A stretch of 64,000 nt of DNA from Diacronema lutheri (lineage: Eukaryota > Haptophyta > Pavlovophyceae > Pavlovales > Pavlovaceae): NCBI GenBank assembly GCA_019448385.1, contig JAGTXO010000004.1:992001-1056000 (forward strand), written 5' to 3'. The notes under the pieces are model-generated. The model searched no databases, was not told the origin of the DNA, and worked only from the letters and a program-made list of their open reading frames with translations. How positions within the stretch are numbered: the first letter of the stretch is position 1; each line of letters begins with the position of its first letter. Shown piece by piece: positions 42,201 to 52,723 of the stretch. The translations under genes and the position numbers were made by a program.

Positions 42201-45200
42201 ACGACCGTCGCGGCGTGCGCGTCGCTCCCGCCGCGCATGGGCGATGGGCAGCTGGCCATCCGGCGGCACACGCTCGGCACGGGCGCCGACGCGCCGGCGC
42301 ACGCCGTCGTCTCGCTCCGCGTCGCGCACGTGAGCCACGCCATCCGCCGCGCGGCGGACGACGGCGGCGCGCGCGCCGAGCGGATGGCGCGCGCCGCGCG
42401 CGCGTTTTGCGATGTGGCGGCCGCGCTGCGCGTCGACGCGATCCTGGCGGAGGTGCCCGAGGACCGCCCGACGGGCACGCCCTTCCTTGGCGGGCTGCTC
42501 GAGTTTTGGAACAAACGCCACGGGAGCTCGACGGCGCCAGCCACGCTCGCGCTCGGAGACGTGCGCGAGGTGGCCAAGCGGACGGCCGACGCAGCGGCCG
42601 GCCGAGCGGACGAGGTCCCTGCGGCTGGCCGTCCGCAGGTCGCGGCGCGCGCGTGCGCTGGCGCGATTGGCGGCGGCGCGGGCGCGGCGGGCGCCTCGGA
42701 CGCTGCGCCCCGTGCACTGGCGGGCGCGTCGGGTGCGCGCACGGACGGCGGCCCTGCCGACGCACCGCGCCAGCTGGAGAGCCGCTACGGCGAGGCGAGC
42801 AAGCTCGACCTACCCCAAGATTCCACTACGGGCCGCGTCCTCGACGCTCGCGAGGCCCAGGACCGCGCGCGCGTGCCTGCTGCGCCCGACGGCACAGCGC
42901 TGCGCCGCGTGCTCGACGCCGTCGGCGCGGGCGCGCCCGCGCAGCGCAGCCCGCGCTGGCACGACGAGCGATGGGAGGAGGTCACGGGCAGCAAGGTTGG
43001 CGACGTCGTGAACGACAACGCCGGCGTCGCGCACGAGACGCTCACCGACGAGTACGTGCACCGGCGGCGGCGCGAGGTGCGGACCAAGGCGACGACCGCG
43101 GGCATCCTCGGCGAGGCCGTCGCGCTGCGCAAGCTGGCGGCCGCGTACGGCATCACCGTCGTGTGCAACCTGCCGATGGTGCGTGCGGACCCGCACGACA
43201 AGAGCGCGCCGTTCGCCTTCTCGCCGGACGGGCTCGCCATCCTCCCCGAAGATAACGAGCAGGTCCTCGTCGAGGTGAAGACGCTCACCAAGGCGGACGC
43301 CAAGGCGCACGAGGACGGGCCGCCGCAGCCGCACCGCGATCAGCTGCAGCTCGGCATGCACGTCCTCGGCGTGCGCAAAGCGCTCTACGTGCAGTACCTC
43401 AGGCACGAGGACCGGATCGTCGTGCACGTCGTGACGCGCGGCGTCGGCTGGCTTGCATTCGCGCAGCCGAGGGTGCAGGCCTTCTGGGCGCGCGTCGTCG
43501 AGCGGCGCGCGCGGCTCGAGCGCGCGCGCGCCGACCACCCGGCTGCGAGCCGGCGGCACCGGCGGCAGCAGACGCCGGCCGGGCCGCCGCTCGTGCTCGC
43601 GCTGGACGGGCGCATCCCCGCCGCGCGCGCCGCCGCGCTGCACGCCGTCGCGCACGGCACCGCGAGCGCGGCGGCGGTGGCGGCGACGGCGGCGACGGGC
43701 GACGCGACGGCGTTGCAAGACGCGATCGCGGCGCTGCGCGCGCCCGTCGGCAATGCGGCGATCGACAGCGCAGCGCGTGCGGAGCGCGCGGCCGTCGAGC
43801 GGGCGATCGCGTACCTCGGGCAGCCGGCAGGCGACGCCGCCGCCCGCGGCACGGCCGAGGCGGCCGAGGAGGAGAGGACGGTCGACGCCGACATCTGCGC
43901 GTTGCTGCACCAGCTCGGCGCGAGCGTGGCGCACGTGCACGTCGAGGACGCGGATTGCGTCACGCGTGAGCACTGGGGCGGGGCGGTGCTCGCTGCAGCG
44001 GGCGACCCGTCGAGCGCCCCCGCCATTTCGAGCGTCATCGTCGCGCACATCGTGCGGCTCGCCGGCTTTGGCGTCGAGCTCCCGCAGTCGATTCGCGTCG
44101 CCCCCAGCACGGCCGACTGGCACGAGGGCTGGCTCGACGTGCAGTGCGTGCTGCTGCGCACGCGCCGGCGCGGGCGGCGCGACGACGACTTTGTGGCCGT
44201 CGTCAGGCGCGGTGGGCGCTGGTTTGCGTGCGAGCCCGGCCGCGCGCGGCGGCTGCAGTGGCGGTCGGTCCTGCGCCGCGCGCGCGGCGGCGTCGACGGG
44301 ACCGGCGAGGAGGCGTTCGCGGTCGTCTACGTGCGGCGCGGCGACGCGGCCGGCGACGCGGCTGGCGACGCGCAGGCCGAACGGGCGCGCGGCGGGCGCG
44401 CGCGCAGGCGCACGCGCGGCGGCACGCGCAAGCGCAAGCGCGGCGCCTCCGCCGGGCTCGAGGCGGCCGCGCCCGCCGGCGCGCCGGCGGGCGCTGCTCA
44501 CCGCCCGCCCGCCAGGCGTGCCACGGTCGCCGCGCGCACCACGCGCTCTGTGACCGACGCGCGGCACTCGGCGCCTGCCGCCACGGTTGCACCTGTCTTC
44601 GACTGGCGCGCCGGCCGCCCGCCCCCTGCCGCCGCCGCCGCCGCCAAGCGCGGCCAGGCGCTCGAGCCGGGGCAGTTCGCGCGGCCGCGTGGGCGCGCGC
44701 CATGGGGCAAGGTCCGGGACAGAGTCTCGGGTGCGTGGGCGGACAAGCCGACTGGTGCTGCCGTCGCCGCCGCGCCGCCGCCGCTGCCGCCCGCCGCCGC
44801 GCCGCCGCCCGCCGCCGCGCCGCCGCCCACCGCCGCGCCGCCGCCCGCCGCCGCGCCGCCGCCCGCCGTCGCGCCGCCGCCCGCCGCCGCGCCGCCGCCG
44901 CCGCCGCCACCGGCGGCGCTCGGCCGCCGGCAGCACGTCGGCGCGGGCGGCAGCGCGGCGGGCCGGCGGCTCGCGGCCATCGCACGGCGGCAGCGCGGCG
45001 TGCGCGCGCCGCCGCCCGCCGCGCGCTTCCTCGCCACGCTGCCGCCACCGCCACGCGACGGCCTCGCGCGCACGAGCAAGCAGGCGCGCGCGAGGCGCAA
45101 CGCGGACGGACGGCCGGCGCACGCGCGCGCGGCCAACGCGCGCGCCTTCTACCGCGGCGTGGAGCTCGGCGTGCACGCGACGCGCGCCATCGTCGACGCG

Positions 45201-48200
45201 CGCCACGCCGACCTGCCGCAGGCCGTCTTCGTGGCGGAGGCGCGGGCGATCGTCGCGCGCTCCGCCGGCGGCGGCGCGCTGCTCGCGCCGGACGACGTGC
45301 GCGACCTGTGCGACGCGCAGACGGACGCCGATCGCGCTGCGATCTGGGCGTCGGTGGGCGCGCACGAGGCGACGCGCATCTTCGCGCTCGTCACGCGCAA
45401 CGCGAGCTTGGCGGGCGCGGCGCTGCTCGTGCTGCACACGCCGGCGGGCGCGCCGGCGCGCGCGCTCGGGCTCGTGGCGACGCGCTCGCGCGCGCCGTCG
45501 ACGGGCGCGCCGCGCGACGCGCACAGGGCGCTGGTGCAGCGGTTGGACGTGCTGATGGACGCGATCGCCGCGGCGCGAGGCGCGTCGCCGCTCGAGCTCG
45601 AGCTCGCGCTCGCGCCCGAGCCGCAGAGCGCGTGCAACGCGCGTGCGGCCGCGCTGCTCTGCCTGCAGGCCGTCGCGGACGCGAGCGGCCGTCCCGCCGC
45701 TGAGGACGCGCTGGCCGCGCTCGACGACGCGCGCGGCATCGACCGGCACTGCCACGCCGTCCGGCAGCAGATCGAGGCGAAGCTCGCGTGGCGGCGCGCC
45801 GACGGCGCCGTCGGCGTTGACGGCGCCGACGGCGCGCCCGCGCTCGCGCCTGCCGCCGCACCGCCGGCGTGCGCGCCGGCGCACGCTGCCGGCGAGGCGG
45901 CGGTCGACCAGGCGATCGTCACGCGGGTGCGCGACGCGCTGCGCGCGTGGGCGACGACTGGCACCGCGCCCAGCGCGGCGGTGCTCGACGACGCCTGCGC
46001 CGCGTACACGGCCCGCGCACGCGCGCGCAAGGACGCGCGCACGGCGCTGGGCCCGACGCGCGCGGCCGAGCTGCTCGCCGCGGCCGCGCGCGGCGGAGTC
46101 GACGGGGCGGATGCCGCGCGCGCGCTGCTCGGCGGCACGCCGCGCCTGCTCGTCGTGCTCCTCTGCGTGCCCGTCGCCGCGCCGTCCGGCGAGCCGCCGC
46201 GCCCGGTCGGGCTGCTCGTCGCCGACCGGCCGACGGACGACTCGCGCCCGGCCGCGCTCGTGCGCTACGACTTTGCGCCGCTCGACGCGGACGTGGCCGT
46301 CGCGGTCGGCGCGCATGCCGTCGCGCTGGCCAGTGCGATCTGGCCGCTGCTCGCGGCCGAGGGGGAGCCGCGGCCATCGCCCGTCGTGCGCTCGCAGCCG
46401 CGCGGCGGCGACGATGGCGCGCGTGCGCTCGCAACGTTCGCGTGCCTCGACGCGCTGATGACCGCCAGCGTCGGCGCGCACGGCCTCGCGGGCGGCGCGG
46501 GCATGCTGCCCGCGCTGGTCGCGCGAGGCGCCGCGGCCGCCCAGCGCGAGCGGCAGCTGCGCGCGGCCGCCGAGAGGCTGGGCGGCACGGTCGCTGGGTG
46601 GCCGGACACGGGCGCGAGCGCGGCGGGCGCGAGCGTCGACGAGGAGGCGCGCACGTACGAGGTCGAGGCGGTCGTCGACGAGCGCCGCAAGGCGGGCAAG
46701 AAGGTGACGTTCCAGTTCCGGATCAGGTGGCGGGGCTACGACGAGAGCGCCGACACGTGGGAGCCTGAGGCCAACGTGAGCAGCGACCTCGTCGCCCAGT
46801 TCCGCAAGACGCGCGACGAGCAGAAGCGGCGCGCGGGCGTATCGGGCAGCGGCAGCGGCGGCGCGGGCGCGGCGTCGGCATTGGCGTCGGCGCCGCTTCG
46901 CGCGCACGGCGAGTCGGGCGCCGCGGGCAAGCGCGCCGCGGCGGGTGCCGCCGCGAGCGCGCGCGACGCCGCGGGCGCGCGCGCGCCGAGCGTTCCCCGC
47001 GCGCGCGGCGTCGAGCGCGCGCGCGTGGACGAGCCCGCTGCGCCGAGCGCGCGCGCCGCCGGCGGCGCGACGGCGCGCACGCGCGGCAGCGTGCTCCCGG
47101 GCTTCGTGGTCAAGCGCTCGACGCTCAACGCGGGGCCGCAGGCGGTGACGGCGCAGCCCGGTGCGCGGAAGGAGCTGCGGCGCATCGCGGCGGCCGTGCA
47201 CAGGCTCACGACACAGGCGTACCGCGTCATCAACAAGGTGGTGCGCGACGAGGCTGCGGTGGCGAGCGCGCAGGCCGTCGGCGCGGCGTCGGGCGGCCCG
47301 TCGACCAGCGTGCACACGTCGACCACGATGGACAAGGGAACCGTCCGTGCGATCTTCTCGGCCATCGGCTGGCACAAGGACGAGAGCACGTACGGTGCAG
47401 CGCCCCGAGGCAAGCCCGCCGAGCAAGCCGCCGCGCAGACCAAGGCGGCGACGGCGCGCGCCGTCGGCGAGATGGCCGAGGGCGTCCAGCCCGTCTGCGC
47501 GGTGGGCCTCACGGAGATCCTCGAGGCGGAGGCGACGCAGGTGTCCACCGCGTGCCTGATGCATCCATCGCGCGTCGTGAACGGGCTGCTCCGCGACGTC
47601 GTCCGCGCGGCAGTCGAGCGCGACGAGGCGCTCGTCGCGCTGCCCGAGATGCAGCGAAACGCGCGCGTGCGCGAGCTGTGCGAGCGGCTGCTGCGCGGCG
47701 ACGTGGAGGGCGCGCGCGTCGGCTGCCCCGCCGCGCTCGACCGCCACCTGCCCGACATGGTCCTCCACAAGATCGACTACAAGTGCACGCCCACGAAAAG
47801 GTGGAACTACGACCGGCACACGACGCGCTACTTCCTCGTGCAGATCCGCACCCTGCAGCACGTGGCCGAGGGGCAGGCGCTGCTCTGCCGGCTCGCGCAC
47901 ATCCACACGCAGCTGACCGGACGGCCGCCGCGGTACAATGTGGCGCCGCTGCGCACGCACAATGTGCGCGCGAGGCGTGGCTGCCGCTGCCGCCGCCGAG
48001 GGCCCAAGCGCGCGCGCGCCGCCGCCGTGCGCGCCGCCCCGCGGCCAGGTTGGTCACGCGCCCGCGCGCTCGCGCGCCGCGCGCTGCGCGCAGGTGCCGC
48101 GCAACGTGCGCTTCGCCGCGAGCGCCATCTGGGTGACGCTTTCGGATGACGAGCGCAAGGAGCTGCGCGCGCGGCTCAAGGCGCTGGACCTGCGCGACCA

Positions 48201-49818
48201 CGATGGCGAGCCGATCAAGTGGACAGGCACAAACGGCAACACCCCGCCGATGTCGGACGTGCGCGTCAGGTACGCGGTCTTTGCGACGCGCTTCGACATC
48301 TCCAACCGCGTCTTCGACTACGCCGGGCGCGAGCGGCCGCCGGCCGATCTGCCGTGGCACGCGCGGCGCTCGTGGGTTGGCCTCGCGCCGCTGCCGCGCG
48401 TGCCGCTCCCGGGCCGGCAGCCCGTCAAGTCGGTGGTGACAGATGGCGTCGCCGTGCACGCCGTCGGGACCGTCCTCGTGCCGAAGGCGCAGGCGCCGGC
48501 CGGCGGCTCGGGCGTCCTGCACCGCTGGCGCCGGCCGGACGGGCGCATCGCCGTCGCGCTCGGCTCCGAGCTGCGGCGGGCGATCGACGTCGAGGCGGCG
48601 GTCGTCGTCGCGGCCGACCCGAACATGGGCAACATCACCACCTACTCTGCGCACGTCGGGCGGGCGGCCGTCTGGCGGCAGTTCACGCAGCGCGCGCGCG
48701 CGCGCGCCGCGGGCTTTGCGCGCGAGACGGCCAAGACCAACGCGGCGCGGCGGCGCGTGCGCAAGGACGGGCGCGGCGAGGAGTTCAGCGTGGAGGCGGA
48801 CGAGGCGCGGCTTGGCGAGGCGCACAGCGCCAAGGTGCTCGGCGAGGGCGAGTTCCACGCCTTCCACCGCGAGAGCGCGCGGGTGCGCGAGCGCGCCGCC
48901 GAGCACGTGTACGACGCGCCGGCGCGCCGGAAGGAGCGCTGGCGGCGCGACAGCGGCGGGCGGTCCAACGCGGCGCGCGTCGCCGAGGCGCTCATCGCGG
49001 CGCACTGTGTCGACGGCGTGACGCGCGACCGGCTGCTCGTGTGCGTGGGCAAGTGGCTGCGCGACCACAAGGGCGCGCAGCCCAAGGGCGCGCCGCCCGC
49101 CTTCCAGGTGGGGCTGCTGCGCGAGCTGCGGCGGCGCGGCGTCGCGGCCGTCTTCGTGCCCGAGCCGTACACGTCGATGCACTGCTCGATGCCGCGGCTC
49201 GCCAAGGGCGGCAGGCTGCAGCGCTGCGGCGCGGAGCTCGCGCAGAACCCGCGCCTGCCCGTGGCAAAGGGCGGCACGCGCACGGTGCACGCGCTCGTCA
49301 TCTGCCCGGCGTGCAACGGCGGCAAGAAGCCCGTGCACCGCGACTACAACGCCGCGCGCAACATCTTCTACGACGTGCACGACATGGCGGCGCACGCGGC
49401 CGGGCGCGACACCACGTCGACGCCTGAGCGCTTTGCCCTCGTGCTCGCCTGGTGGGCGCGCGGCGAGGTGTGGGAGCGTGAGGAGCGCATGGTGCACGGC
49501 GAGGGCGACGACTGCGACGACGAGTGCGACGGCGACGACGAGGGCGACGACGAGGGCGACGACGACGACGACGACGATGGCAGCGGCGACGGCGGCGGCG
49601 GCGAGGGCGACGGCGACGGCGACGGCGACGGAGGCGGCGGCGGCGACGACGACGATGACGGCGGGGGAGGCGGCGGCGGCGACGGCGGTGGCGACGACGG
49701 CGGCGGGCGCGGCGGCGGTGGCGGCGGCGGCTCTCGCGCCCGCACCCCCGCCCGCGGAGCTGCCAGCGCCAGTGCCGGCGGCGGCAGCGCGCGCGGGCCG
49801 AAGCGCGGCCGGCGTTGA
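34437..49818 (+). CDS. Giant fusion protein: USP protease - Ulp1-like - YqaJ-like nuclease - chromodomain - Fanzor nuclease
   Basis: Four exons joined in phase 0: about 34437-35279, 35423-35818, 35907-47963 and 48094-49818, roughly 5,000 residues. Exon 1 has a ubiquitin-specific-protease Cys box (NEGNACYVNALAQSL, Cys codon 34608), QQDAAEFFQMLL and a His box (TSGHLVAIVL). Exon 2 supplies the USP end ASMLFYSRL. Exon 3 opens with EQR repeats (9-bp units, 36031-36155) and three helical units (ARALLERVKARGHALP-type). A Ulp1-like protease module follows (GHFTALRLV, His 38583; AQRGATCGLAVV, Cys 38790). Next is a YqaJ-like nuclease (EVTGSKVG, FSPDGLAIL, VLVEVKTLTK, DQLQLGMHVLG; 42940-43520), a USP-like relic (DDFVAVVRRGGRWF, 44185), a chromodomain and the Fanzor N-part. 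Exon 4 is the RuvC part. The exact start is unresolved; an acceptor at 34584 suggests an upstream exon. Some in-frame introns may hide in exon 3. Confidence 0.65.
46640..46830 (+). other. Chromodomain within the giant protein
   Basis: The translation TYEVEAVVDERRKAGKKVTF followed by QFRIRWRGYDESADTWEPEA has the aromatic cage and W-x-G-Y ... TWEP pattern of chromodomains, which bind methylated histone tails. In mobile elements such domains steer integration to chromatin. It lies about 150 codons before the Fanzor region. Confidence 0.85.
47095..49400 (+). other. Fanzor (eukaryotic TnpB-like) nuclease region
   Basis: The N-terminal part (VLPGFVVKRSTLN ... HRLTTQAYRVINKVV) is helical and starts the RNA/DNA-binding lobes. 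The RuvC core follows: motif I VVVAADPNMGNITTYSAHVG (Asp codon 48616-48618), motif II VAAVFVPEPYTSMHC (Glu codon 49162-49164) and motif III KPVHRDYNAARNI (Asp codon 49342-49344). Zinc ligands MHC, RCG and CPAC sit between motifs II and III, as in Fanzor and TnpB. A 130-bp intron (47964-48093, donor GTGCGC, acceptor GCAG) separates the lobes. Fanzors are RNA-guided DNA nucleases found in eukaryotic transposons. All three acidic residues are present, so it looks catalytically intact. A Gly/Asp-rich and basic tail follows. Confidence 0.8.
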
Positions 49819-50592
49819 CGCACGGCCGAGCCGCGCAGCGGTCGACGCTTTGCGGGCTCTGCCCAGGTCGCGCGCGGCTGGCGACGCGTGCCGCGCGCGG
49901 CACGACCGTGCACGCCGCCACCCGTGGCCGAGCGCGCCGCACCAGCCGGCCCGCTCCAACCGCCGTGCGGATCACGGACGCTCGCTACGGCTCGTCGGCG
50001 CGCGTCACCTGCGCCGGCGGCCACGGCGCCGTCTGCTCCGGCCTCGTCGCGAGCAGCCCGACCGCTGCTCGCCGCCCGCACGCCGCCGCAGCAACGCTGC
50101 GCGTCGTGCTCCCCCGCTCGCCAAACGCGAAGAGCTCCCTCACAAGGACGTCCTTCCGAACGGCCCGCGCTGCACTCGGGGCGCGATCGTGCCCCTGATC
50201 GGATTTGGCTTGACCATCTATACTCATTCCCACTCTGTGAATTACTCTCGGAGTCACTCTCAGAGTCAGTCACTCTCAGAGTCACAGAGTGACTCCGAGA
50301 GTAAGTCGGACGCTCCCGCCCCTGGTTCATGCCGACGTCCTGGGGGCGGGCGCGCGCCTTCGAGCCGGGGCCTGGGCGCTCTGCCGGGCAGAGCCCGCGT
50401 TGCGGGCGGTTGCGCGTCTGCCCGTCTTCATCGCCTTGTTCACGACGGCCTGATTCGCCTCGCCAGCTGCCGCTCCCACGCGCGGCGCGCGTCCCGGCGC
50501 GGCGGCCAGGAATCCACGACGTGCACACCGCCGCAACCGAACCGCTCGTCTCGCCGCGCGAGCGCTTCGTTCCGCCGATTGGCGTGTTCGGC
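49819..50592. other. 3' region of the Fanzor gene with strong hairpin
   Basis: About 770 bp between the Fanzor stop and the RING gene. No coding signal. It includes the hairpin at 50231-50304. In known Fanzor and TnpB loci the guide (omega) RNA is encoded at or beyond the 3' end of the gene, so this is where it would be expected. Confidence 0.5.
50231..50304. repeat. Perfect 19-bp inverted repeat (hairpin)
   Basis: TTACTCTCGGAGTCACTCT (50242-50260) and its exact complement (50286-50304) are separated by 25 nt. The loop itself contains CACTCTCAGAGTCA, and the flank CACTCTGTGA pairs with TCACAGAGTG, giving alternative foldings. Candidate structured RNA, transposon end or terminator. Confidence 0.85.
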
Positions 50593-51231
50593 ATGGTACA
50601 CTTGGGCTCAACCAGCGCTTCGCGTCCCCCGGATGGCTCCCCCTCGCCACCCCGCGTGAGCCCGCACGCCCGGCAGGCGCGGCCGCCAGGCCTTGAGCTC
50701 GTCGGCGAGCGCGTGACGGCGTGGCGCCGGCTGAATGTACGCGCGCATCTGGGCGAGCCGCTCTCTGAACTGGTCATCGAGGCGCAGCGCCGCGCAGCCG
50801 CGCGCGTGTATCAGCGCCGCTTGGGGCAGGGGCCGCTCCTGTCGGCTGAGGAGGTTTTGAGGCTGCGCCGGCTGTGGTTCGACCCGGAGGCGCTCACAAT
50901 CGAGGAGAACCTGATGCTGCTCCAGTTCCGCGAGATCGACCCGTGCGACTACCACCTGCTCCTCGAGCTTGACAATTCGGTCAAGCCGCGCACCGTCCCC
51001 GTCGAACGGATCGACGCGCTGCCGTGCGTCATCGCCTCGGCGGCCGTGACGGGCGAGCTCGGAGCCGAGGGTGACACGTGCGCGGTCTGCATGGAGTCGT
51101 TCGAGCACGATTCGATGCTCACGATACTGCCGTGCGGGCACCGCTTCCACCGCGCATGCATCCGCGAGTGGCTCAGCCGGTGCTCGACCAAATGCCCGAG
51201 CGACGGCCTTCCCATCTTCGCAGGCGCGTGA
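50593..51231 (+). CDS. RING-H2-type protein (probable E3 ubiquitin ligase)
   Basis: A C-terminal RING finger, CAVCMESFEHDSMLTILPCG followed by HRFHRACIREWLSRCSTKCP, has the first seven zinc ligands of the C3H2C3 type. The eighth position, usually the second Cys of CPxC, is CPSD, with Asp available as ligand (as in RBX1). The upstream region (EAQRRAAARVYQRRLGQGPL, LTIEENLMLLQFREIDPCDY) is helical and not recognised. The start at 50593 (MVHLGSTSAS) gives 212 residues; the frame is open back to an ATG at 50329, but that part is Pro/Arg-rich and overlaps the region after the hairpin. Likely partners are E2 enzymes; substrate unknown. Confidence 0.7.
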   Translation: MVHLGSTSASRPPDGSPSPPRVSPHARQARPPGLELVGERVTAWRRLNVRAHLGEPLSELVIEAQRRAAARVYQRRLGQGPLLSAEEVLRLRRLWFDPEALTIEENLMLLQFREIDPCDYHLLLELDNSVKPRTVPVERIDALPCVIASAAVTGELGAEGDTCAVCMESFEHDSMLTILPCGHRFHRACIREWLSRCSTKCPSDGLPIFAGA

Positions 51232-51330
51232 GTCGGACTCGGGTGACGTGACACTCCGAGACAGATTCTGACTCGGTCTCAGGCTCTCAATCAATCTGAC
51301 AGCGACTCTCGCTGCCGGCTGCGCAATGCC

Positions 51331-52652
51331 TCAACCGAGCCGAGCGAAGACGTCACCGTCAAGCAGCGCGGCGAGGAGCGCCATGCGCACGTACATCCCG
51401 TTCTCCATCTGCCGAAAATAGACGGCGCGCGGGTCGTCGTCCACCTCCACGGCGATCTCGTTGACGCGCGGGAGCGGGTGGAGCACGATCATATTCGCCG
51501 GCGCCTGCTGCATTGTCTCCGCGCTCACGATGAAGGCGTCCTGTGATCGCGTAGCGCGGCCGCGCAGCGCACGACGGCGAAACGCGCGTATAATCCTGGC
51601 GGCGCGTGGGCAGGCGCGCTCGCGCGCGCCGCGACGCCTCGCACACCTTGACTGCGTCGTACTCGTCCGCGGACGCAAACCGTTCCTTCTGCACGCGTGT
51701 CACGTACAGCACGTCGCTCTGACGGAGCGGGCCGTCGAGTGACTGGTGCTCCTCGTACAAGCTCCAGCCGTTGGCGCCCTTCGCCGCGGCGCGCAGGACG
51801 TCCGCGGGCAAGCGGAGCGATGCTGGCGAGACGAGGTGCACCCTCATTCCGTAGCGCGCGCACAGCTGGACAAGAGAATGGACAGTGCGGCCATTCTTGA
51901 GGTCGCCGAGGCACGTGATTGTAAGACCCTCCAGCCTTCCCAGCTCGCTCTGCATGGTGTACAGATCAAGCAGCGCCTGCGTTGGGTGCTCGCCTGTCCC
52001 GTCGCCCTGCACGCGCACGCCGCGCGCGCAAAGGCGCCAAGTTGCGCGCGCTTCGTCAGCGATAGGGGCCGTTGCACGCGCTTCGTCCGCGGACGCGCCG
52101 CGTGTAGCGCGCCATACCGCGTTGATGACCGGCTTGGATGCGGCAGCCGCCGCCTCGGCGGCGCTCCCCTTGATCGGATGGCGGAGGACAAGCACATCGG
52201 CGTAGCACTCGAGGCAGCGGATCGTGTCGCTCAGCGTCTCGCCCTTTTGCGCCGACGACGACGACTCGTTGACCGGAATGACCTGCCCGCCGAGGCGGAG
52301 CATGGCCGCGGCGAACGAGCACATGGTGCGCGTGGACGGCTCATAAAAGATGTTGGCGAGAATGCGCCCCTTGAGCAGGTCACAACTGCCGTCGCGCTTG
52401 ACCATCGCCTTCATCTTGTCCGCGATCGCGAAGAGCGAGCTGCGAGGCACGAGGGCGCGCACACAGAGCGTCGACCGTGAACGGGTGCGCGACCGCGAGA
52501 GACCGCGCGCGCGCGCGAGCGCACGCGCGCGTGCTGAATGCCAACAGCTGGCGCCAACGAGCGGCGCACGCGATCCCATCGGTGTCCAACTGCGTCACCG
52601 AGACGAAGCTCTGGCCGTGGAGCACGTGGGCTCCATTCTTTGGCCTCTCCAT
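51331..52652 (-). CDS. PYRB: Aspartate carbamoyltransferase (stand-alone)
   Basis: Catalyses carbamoyl phosphate + L-aspartate to N-carbamoyl-aspartate in de novo pyrimidine synthesis. Exons 52652-52570, 52439-52118, 52006-51647 and 51540-51331 join to 324 residues, the size of a single catalytic chain. Signatures: [16 protein letters not shown] (carbamoyl-phosphate loop), [69 protein letters not shown] and [16 protein letters not shown]. The join [12 protein letters not shown] removes a 111-bp stopless intron. Exon 1 ([20 protein letters not shown]) restores the family N-terminus. It is more like the eukaryotic CAD-type ATC than bacterial PyrB, yet not fused to CPSase or DHOase here. No transit peptide is obvious, so the product may be cytosolic. 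Confidence 0.92.
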
Positions 52653-52723
52653 CCGGGTTTTCGGCCGGGTTTTCGGGTCAACGATTGGCGAGGTCTAGCC
52701 GGCCGCCCTTGCGCGAATCGCGC
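52653..52723. promoter_or_regulatory. 71-bp divergent promoter gap
   Basis: Lies between the start codons of the ATCase gene (minus) and the coiled-coil gene (plus). It contains a GGGTTTTCGG direct repeat (CCGGGTTTTCGGCCGGGTTT). Probably a shared bidirectional promoter. Confidence 0.45.

Noticed and set aside
39345-42521. A 1,058-codon minus-strand open frame
   Set aside because: Same reasoning: Arg/Gly/Ala-rich shadow of exon 3 of the giant gene.
42810-47960. A 1,716-codon open frame on the minus strand opposite the giant gene
   Set aside because: It is Arg/Ala-dominated and domain-free and mirrors the codon structure of the plus-strand gene. In DNA this GC-rich, antisense frames of real genes stay open by composition.
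47509-49959. An 816-codon minus-strand frame opposite the Fanzor exon
   Set aside because: Its Val/Ala run is the complement of the Gly/Asp-rich tail. No domain; shadow.
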